This document shows positions 57,001 through 64,000 of a stretch of DNA of 64,000 nucleotides, in pieces; the stretch's first letter is position 1, and every line of letters begins with the position of its first letter. The DNA is from Thraustochytrium sp. TN22 (taxonomy: Eukaryota; Sar; Bigyra; Thraustochytrida; Thraustochytriidae): NCBI GenBank assembly GCA_013306675.1, contig JABLUY010000093.1:1-64000 (forward strand). The letters are read 5' to 3'. Below the pieces are notes generated by a model. The model searched no databases. It was not told the DNA's origin and saw nothing but the letters and a program-made list of their open reading frames with translations. Position numbers and translations under genes: made by a program.

Positions 57001-60000
57001 GCCCTGCGTCAGGTTCGCCGTCATCACCAGACGGGTCCAGGTGTCCGGCTTGACGACGCCGGGCGCCGAGTACTCGATGCAGCCCACGGAGCCGTCGTTC
57101 TTGATGTACCAGTCCGCGAGGCTGTCGTTCTTGAGGTTCGTTTGCAGGAGCGCAACGAAGACGGATTCGTCCATGCTGCGCTGTGGCACGCGCACGTCCA
57201 AAATGAGCGAGTACTGGTTCAGATACACGACGCCCTCGGAGCCGTTCCCGCCAAAGGCGTGCTCAAAGTGCAAGTAGCACTCGTTCGGCACGCGCACGCA
57301 GTCGTCGCCGCCCTCCATCTCGACGGGCGCTGCGTTCGCGACCTCGTCCTCGGTGGCCGCAGCACCTGACGCACCGCCGTTGCTGTCGGCATGTGGCGCA
57401 TGTTCCGGGCCGTCCTGCTTCTTGCGCGGCTCGCGAACCATGGTGACGCGAGCGCGCTTCTTCTCCGGCAGGACGCCGCCCTCGAAGGACCAGCTACAGG
57501 CGACCTTGTCAGACTCCGCGTTGGCGAGGAGCTCGGGCGCGCGGATCGACGCGGTGCTCAGGTGCCGCGTCAGCAGGTGCGGAGTCGCCGGGAGGTCCAT
57601 CGCCTTGATGACGGTGTCTTTGACGTCCTCGGTCGGACTCTCCACGCCGACGTCGTCCTCCATGCTTGCCTTGAGGTTGGACAGGCCCTCCGCCACCGTG
57701 AGTACCTCGGGATGCTGCGAAGGCGAGACGCGGGCGAAGCACATGTCGCAGGTGCGTGCGCCGACCGGATTCTTGTAGGAACAGATCTTGCAGGCGTTTG
57801 CAGGCGTCGGCGCGCGGCTGCCGGCGTCGCGGGTGCGCGACTCGGGTGCCTCCAGGTCCGCATCTGAGGCGTAGCCGCGCGGGCTCGCCTCGAGCGAGGC
57901 CGCGCCGGCCTCCTCGTCTTCCTCGGCGTCTAGCATCCGCCGCTGCGCCTGGAGCTGCAGGAAGCGTTGCTGGAGCGCCGGCAGAGGGACGTCGTCAAAG
58001 CGGCCACGCGGCGCGGCCAGCAGCGAGGTGACCGCCTGCAGATGTCCGTTCGAGACGAAGAGCTGCACCATCCTGGGGTTCTCGTGCAGCAGCAGATCTA
58101 CAACCTGGCTCGCGCGCGCCTTGGCAACCTCGTGCAGGCAGGCAGCCCGCACATGATCCAGACCGGACGAGCCGCCAACTGGGGCCACGGTCTGCTGCAC
58201 GAGCGCCACCAGGAGCGCAAGGAGGCGCTCCGGGCGGAGCAGACTCTCCACGGGCACCTCCACCTTGGGCCTGGGGATGAGCTCGCTGTGCTTTTGTACG
58301 GTGATGCGCGAGTGCGTGCCATTCTGGAAGAGCGAGACGCGCGCGATGTTGGGCGAGCCGCCCATGGGTCGGTACCAGTCCAAAAACCCGGTCTGACCGT
58401 CGACCTCGCTGGCCGCGACGCTGACGGGTGCACCATTGTGCAGGACCTCCTCTGAGGCGCCCAGCACCTGGAGCGCGCCCATCATGGTCCACACACGCTC
58501 TCGGTTCTCGCTCAGCACGCTGAGGTCCTCCACGTCCTCCGGCATGCGCGGGATTTGCAGCGCCAGCGCGTGTAGGAGCGCGCGGTTGATGCACATGTTC
58601 CAGCCGTTCTGCTGGCACCGAAGGAGAGCGCGCAGGAGTGCCACGAGCTGCGCCGCGATGGCCATCTCCTGGCCCTGGCCGATGAAGACCAGCAGGCGGC
58701 GCAGCGAATGCGCTGGAGACACGAGCTGGATGGGCATGCACGGGAGCAGAAACGAGAGGACTTCGAATGCCAGCCCGGAGCGCACGGGCGCGTCCGGCGC
58801 AAAGCCGATGGCGAAGAGCGCGTCGATCGCCCAGCGCCGCTGCCGCGTGATGAAGATGCGCGCGGCCACGCGACGCTTGACGACGTCAAGCAGCAGCTGC
58901 AGCACGAAGTTCATATACAGCGGGTGCGAGGCGACGTGCGCGGCGCGAAGCTTGCGAATCCAGCTCGTGACGGCCTCGTCGCGTCGCTCCTCAATTTGCG
59001 TGGCCGCGGGGCGCGCTGCCGAGGACGTCTCCGGCCTCCGGCGCGCCTCGAGCTCAATGGCGCGCTGCGTAGCCCGCATCAGGCGCAGCAGCCAGTCCAG
59101 GACGTACTCAATGGCGTTGTCCGGGACCAGCGTGCCCTCGCGCAGGATGCGCTGCAGCGTGAGCGCGGAGGCGCGAAAGGCACGGGCGTGCCAGTAGGAG
59201 TCAACGCCGGAGCTCGTTGTGAGCGCCAGGCGTACGTGCGCAGGTCCGAAGTCCGCTGCCGCGGCGTCAGCAGCCGTATTGGCCGGCAGGTCGCCCGCCT
59301 TCTGGCGCTGGCCGACCAAGATGCACGTGTGATGGAAGCCGGCCGCCAGGTGGAGCGGACGCTGATCGCGGAGCGAGAGCGAGTACTCGCCGCGGTTGCA
59401 AATTTCCACCGGAAAGGGCAGGTCAACGGTGGTCCCGTTCCCGAGGCCGCCATCCTTGTTGCGGCCCCAGGCGATGATGCGCCCGTATGTCGTGGCCGCC
59501 AGCGAATGGCCGGTGCCACAGGTGACCGCCACAAAGCGGTCGTCGCCGCTGTCCCAGAGCACCGGCACAGGCGCGAAGACTTCGTGATTGTGGCCCAGCC
59601 CCAACTGACCGTACTCGTTGACACCAAAGGCATGCAGGGTCCCCTCGGCGATGACCACTGTGAAGTAGTAGCCGCAGGCGACGGTCTCGCAGTGAAGGCT
59701 GCGCAGCTTGCTGAGACCGTCCTCCACGAGAACGGGCAGCGCCGAGAGCGGCTTGCTCGGGTCGTCAATGCCGAGCTGGCCGTGGTCGTTCCGGCCAAAG
59801 GTATACAGGGAGCCGTCTTCCATGACGACGGCGCTGTGCTCCACGCCGCAGGCCATGCTGGAGGCGCGGCCGATCTCAGCCAGATGGTTGAGTCGCTGCG
59901 GATTGGTCCACATGTTGGCGGTGCTGCCGATGCCGAGCTGTCCGCGCGTGTTGAGGCCAAAGGCGTACAGCGTGCCCTCTGAGGTGAGCACGAGCGAATG

Positions 60001-63000
60001 GCTGTAGCTCGTGGCTGCCAGCGTCACGTGCTTCTCGCGCAGAGCCCCTTCGACGCGGGACGGCACGTAAATCTTCTCGTACTTGTGCCCGAGGCCCAGC
60101 TGGCCGTACTGGTTGTACCCCCAGCCGTACAAATGGCCGCTGGACGTGATGGCAAGCATGTGCTCGCTACCATTGGAGCAGCAGAGCCGCGTCACAAAGG
60201 CCGGGATGGCGATGCGCCGCGGCAGCGCGACACGGGGTGACTCGTCATGCCGCATCAGCGAGCTTGTGGGGATGGCCGGCGGGGGCATGCCGTCGCTGCC
60301 CACCGACGAGCTCAGCGCCGCCGTGCCGACGTTGGTCGGCGCCGCGGAAACAATGCCGCCCGCGGTCGCGAGCGTGGATGAGGCCGTCGCCGTGGAGGCA
60401 ATCGACCCGCTCGCGCTTCGCGCCGCGCTGGGACGGCCAGTCCACGAGGACCCGGTCTGGTGCGGCGCCGGGACGCCGTACGGCTGCGCGGGCGGTGCAT
60501 TGGACCCCTTGCCGCAGGCGCCGTTCTTGTTGTAGCCCCAGACGTAGACCTCGCCGTTCGTGGTGAGCACACCAGTGACCTCATTGCCAGCCACCACTTG
60601 GACTGGGAAGAGGGGCTTGACGACGTCGCTTGTGAGCACGTCCTTGTGTGGCTTGACGTCGCCCGTACCGAGCTCGCCGTAGGAGTTTTGCCCACACACT
60701 AGGAGCTCCGTCTCCTCGCCGAGGCTCGGGTTGAGCGGGCCCGCAAAGGCAAGCTTCGCCTTGTCCTGCGCGTCCTCGTCTTCGTTGGTCTGCTCCGGGT
60801 TGCTGCCCTCGGCGGCGGCGGCGGCAGTACCGGTGGCGTTGGCGGAGCCAGCGGTGCCCGCGTCGCTGCCGCTGATGCCGCGGCGCATAGCGCGACCACT
60901 GGCGCCCAGGAGGCGGTCAGAGCCGGGCCCGGCACCGCTCGCGCTCGCGGTCTGGCGCGTCGAGTGTGCACCCTGTGCCTGCGCCTGCGTGTGCGAGAGG
61001 GAGCGGCGATGCAGGACCTCGGCGCGTGGGGGAAGATCGTCTCCACCGGTCGCGCCGGCGCCGCCGTCGTCGCCGGATATGCTGAGCGCGGCGCTGGACA
61101 GGGAGCTGCGCAGCAAGGCTGGCGGCTTGACGTCCGACTCGATGGAGAAGCGCACCTCGTCGGACTCTACGATGACATGCATGAGCAGGGCCGTGGTCCC
61201 GGCCGAGAGGAGGGAGACGGCCGGGCAGAGTGGGCGCACCTTGGAGCGGAGCTTGACCTTGGAGATGAGGCGCTCGCGGTCCAGAATGAGCTCGGAAGAA
61301 GCGTGGCAGTAAAAGTGGTCCTCGTGGCGGAAGAGCAGGCAAGCGCCGGCGTCCATGTCGACCAGGAAACCTACGCGTTGCACGTGAGAGAGCGTTGCGC
61401 ACAGCATGGACGAGAAGCCGTCCCACTCGCAGTAGTCGAGTGGCACGAGGCCCACAGCGTAGAGCAGCGCGGATTCCGGGCTCGTCTGGCCCGGTGTGCA
61501 GGTGAGCTCAAAGTAATAGCGGCCCGTATACAGGCCATGCGTGAGGCGAATCGTGGCGGCCGTCTGGCACGCGTCGTTGGTGACGTCCGTCGGAAGGTGG
61601 AAGCAGAGCCCATTCTTGGAGAGGCGCAGCCCCGGATGCTTGTGCTCGCGCGACCACTGGATGCCCAGGGACTGCGGTAGGCCGGCTGGCGCCGGGAGCT
61701 GCAGCAAGCTCTGCGCGCTGCGACCAAGCATGGGCTCGGCCACCGGCTGCAGGCCGTCCAGAGTCTCGGCCGCCGCCTCGAGCGAGACAGACTGCAGGAT
61801 CCAGGGCGCCATTTCGAGGTGCGCGAGCTCGCCGGTGGCGACGCAGGCATCGAGGATGGCCGTCGTGAGCGCCGGATTGCGCTCGCCTGTGCTGTTGCGC
61901 GTGCGCAGGAGCAGGCGCACGCCCTCCGAAACGAGCTCGCGCGTCACGGCGGTCACCTTGGCGCGCTTGGCATAGTCAACAAAGGCAAAGATGGCATGGC
62001 GGCGCAGCTCGTCGCTGTGCTCGAGGGAGGCGAAGAGCTTGCAAAAAACCTGCAGGCCCAGCACCTCCTGCTCGAAGGAGTCCTTCTGGTGTTCCAGCAC
62101 CTCGTAATAGCGCTGGAGCTGCTCGGGCGCGTAGTTTTGCGCGAACTGAAAGAGCGAGTGATCGCTCACGAGCTTCATCTGCAGCAAGAAGGCGACGCGC
62201 TCCACGACGTGAGTTCCAAGCATCGCGTAGTCGACGTCCTGCAGCGCCTGCTTGGTCTGGTTGAGCCAGCGCAGCACCTTCATGGCCGTCTGCATGGCGT
62301 CGGTCTTTGCATTCTCCTCGTCGAAAATGGTGATGGCCGCGTAGACGGCACGCAGCGCGGCCCAGACCTGCTCGGCGCCGGGCTTGTTGCGGAACTTCAT
62401 CTTGTTCATCTTGGACACCTTGGCCATGATGTCGTGGTCGGCATCGCGCACCACCGCCTCGAAGCGACCGCGCCGGCGCGCGAGCTCTGCTGACGAGACG
62501 AAGCCGCTGTTGAAGATGCTCAGATTGATGCCGTCCGAGAAGGCCGCGTCCACCCCGTCCTCGTCGTCGACGGCGCCGCCGGCCTCGGCCCCAACGCCCA
62601 GCGCTTGGGCGACCGCGACGTCAGCGCCGGCCGCGCCGGCCGCGGCCGCGGCCGCGGCCGCAGACGCGTTGGCCACCGCGGCCGCCGCGGCGCCCGCGGC
62701 GCCCGCCGCGCCGGCGCCTTCGCCGACGCCCTCGCTGTCAGCAACAGCAGCATCGCCGAGGCCGGCGACGCGGAGGCGGTTGCCGGCGCCGTGGCACTCC
62801 TTGTCGAGGATGAGGAGCAGGAGGGCCCAGGCGAGGTCGGCGAGCCAGGAGCGCACGTGAAAATCGTGCGGCGTGCAGACGCTGTCGACAGCCTGCAAGA
62901 GGTCCATGAGATATGGGAGGCTGGTCTTGATCTCGATGGCCGGGTGGTGCAGGACGACCATGCAGGGCCAGGTGAGCGACATAAGAATGGACTGCGCCAG

Positions 63001-64000
63001 CGATTCCTCACGCGCAGCGGGATCTGCGTGCGCCGCGACCGTCTCCTCGATGATGCGCACGGACGCCTTGGCGAGCGCGGTCGCATAGCGGTTGATGACG
63101 TCCACCTCCACCTTCTCGCAGAGCACGAGCGAGCGCTGCATGGCGCGTAGCAAGTTGAGCACCTCGAGGCGTGAGGTGCCGCGCGAGGCGAGATCGATGA
63201 GGCGCTCGATGAGAATCATGGCCGTACCCTGCTGGTCCTGCGCCAGGAGCTCGGACCAGAATCGCAGCGTGGCGAACTTGGACAGGTACGTCATGTTGGT
63301 AATGGTGGACATGAAGGTGGCGAGCTCCGTGGCGGACGGCGAGAGAAAGGCGAAGCCGTTGCCGATGGCACGAATGGCCTCCTCCTTGACGTCGCCATCC
63401 GGCCCTCGCGCCAGCGTGAACAGGAGCTGCTTCATATCGTGCATGGTGACCTGCTGGTCGTCCTGCACGGGCGACGACACGAAGCAGTGCCTCTGCAGCA
63501 CGCGCAGTGCCGAGATCATGAGCGCGGGATGGTCCGCCAGGCGCTCCAAGAGCGCCAGCAGGATGCGCGCCACCTCGAACTTGGTGGCCGCACCCCCCAG
63601 CGGGAAGCGCTGCAGACTCCAGAGCACGATGGCCACGCCCGCTTCGGTGCCTGGGAGGTATTCGCGCAGCGCGTCGCTCTCGTTGTGCATGCGCGAGCGC
63701 GGCGAGCGCAACCCAAGAGCTCCGCTGCCCGGGGCGCGCGCGTCCACATCGTCCACGAGCACAAAGACGCGGTCGCCGACCGCGAGCACCTGGAGGGCGG
63801 CTTGCGCATGGAGGACAGATTCCTCCAGCAGCGCGCCAGTGGCGCCCGCGGCGGTTTGCTGTGTTCCCGCGTCGTCACCAAGCGCTGTGTGGTCGCCCGA
63901 CTCCACGAGGCAGGTGAAGACCCGGTACTGTGCTTTGCGCCTGCGGCCGGCCGGCGTGCGCGGCACGACTGCGGCGCGGCGGCGACGGGCGGCGTCGGCA
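48526..64000 (-). CDS. Giant HECT E3 ubiquitin ligase, HERC-like (5' partial)
   Basis: One open frame of more than 5150 codons that runs off the right edge, so the start is not seen. Domains in order, with residues counted from the edge: helical repeat-like N-terminus (1-750); SPRY-like (about 790-910); RCC1 repeats (about 1090-1550, for example VWGYNKNGACGKG and WGRNKDGGLGNG); RanBP2-type zinc finger (about 2065, CKICSYKNPVGARTCDMC); LamG/concanavalin-like (about 2240-2350); two UBA-like (about 2430-2500); SH3 (about 2875-2935, ARVLYDFVPQREGDLSI); Vps62-like repeats (about 3100-3250); PDZ-like (about 3745-3820); second SPRY (about 4025-4135); UBA (about 4375-4410); HECT domain at the C-terminus. 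The catalytic Cys lies in PTAHTCFFSLDLP (codon 48709-48711). Poly-Gln, poly-Gly and poly-Ser runs occur between domains. It transfers ubiquitin to unknown substrates. The tail is poly-Asp. Confidence 0.93.
52897..52935. repeat. CTG/CAG repeat coding poly-Gln
   Basis: About 11 Gln codons in a row on the minus strand within the HECT gene, between the poly-Ala stretch and the PDZ-like domain. Confidence 0.85.
54003..54090. repeat. Trinucleotide repeat coding poly-Gly and poly-Ser
   Basis: Adjacent GCC/TCC-type and CTG-type repeats in the HECT gene give about 17 Gly after about 10 Ser on the minus strand. This is a flexible linker after the Vps62-like repeats. Confidence 0.85.
55123..55165. repeat. 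TTG/CTG repeat coding poly-Gln
   Basis: A run of about 14 Gln codons (CAA and CAG) on the minus strand just after the SH3 domain of the HECT protein. Confidence 0.85.

Overview
This is a GC-rich nuclear window from a eukaryote, most likely a unicellular protist. Eukaryote-only genes show this: eIF3e, ribosomal protein eL22, a kinesin motor, a UVSSA-type repair scaffold, and a giant HECT ubiquitin ligase with RCC1, SPRY, SH3 and UBA domains. Introns are rare but canonical: GTAAGT or GTACGT donors, CTRAC branch sites and CAG acceptors. The mix of large single-exon genes, TMEM151-like proteins and a bacterial-style FAAL/Pls enzyme would fit a stramenopile or haptophyte-grade protist. The lineage cannot be fixed from this window, and that placement is low confidence.

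Layout. 1-0.4 kb: broken C-terminal piece of a tricorn-like S41 peptidase (minus). 1.0-4.6 kb: two tandem TMEM151-like membrane protein genes (minus). 5.3-10.6 kb: a fatty-acyl-AMP-ligase / carrier / Pls-type multidomain enzyme (minus). 11.5-14.5 kb: a membrane protein with three Cys-rich repeats (minus), divergent from a UVSSA-like gene (plus). 14.7-16.1 kb: an AAAP amino-acid permease (minus). 18.1-19.5 kb: eIF3e (plus). 20.0-20.75 kb: a minisatellite of about 145 bp units. 20.8-22.9 kb: a kinesin-3-like motor (minus). 23.5-29.0 kb: a TPR scaffold of about 1840 residues (minus). 29.0-30.5 kb: a repeat-rich intergenic block. 30.5-31.3 kb: an ETHE1-type persulfide dioxygenase (minus), divergent from spliced eL22 at 32.6-33.6 kb (plus).

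34.2-48.3 kb is the accessory heart of the window. Six tandem Old Yellow Enzyme (OYE) ene-reductase genes all lie on the plus strand, with one GMC oxidoreductase between the first and second. Gene fragments sit among them: an OYE C-terminus, a GMC C-terminus and a decayed coiled-coil gene. The pattern is local birth and death of flavoenzyme genes. The sixth OYE has lost the active-site Trp, His and Tyr, so it may be a changed or inactive enzyme. 48.5 kb to the right edge is one open frame on the minus strand: a HECT E3 of more than 5100 residues whose 5' end lies outside the window.

Most genes here are unrelated housekeeping or cell-biology genes. The likely functional module is the OYE/GMC flavoenzyme island, which would plausibly act on oxylipins, electrophilic enones or xenobiotics; that role is inference. 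The FAAL-Pls protein is a second strong candidate for unusual chemistry.
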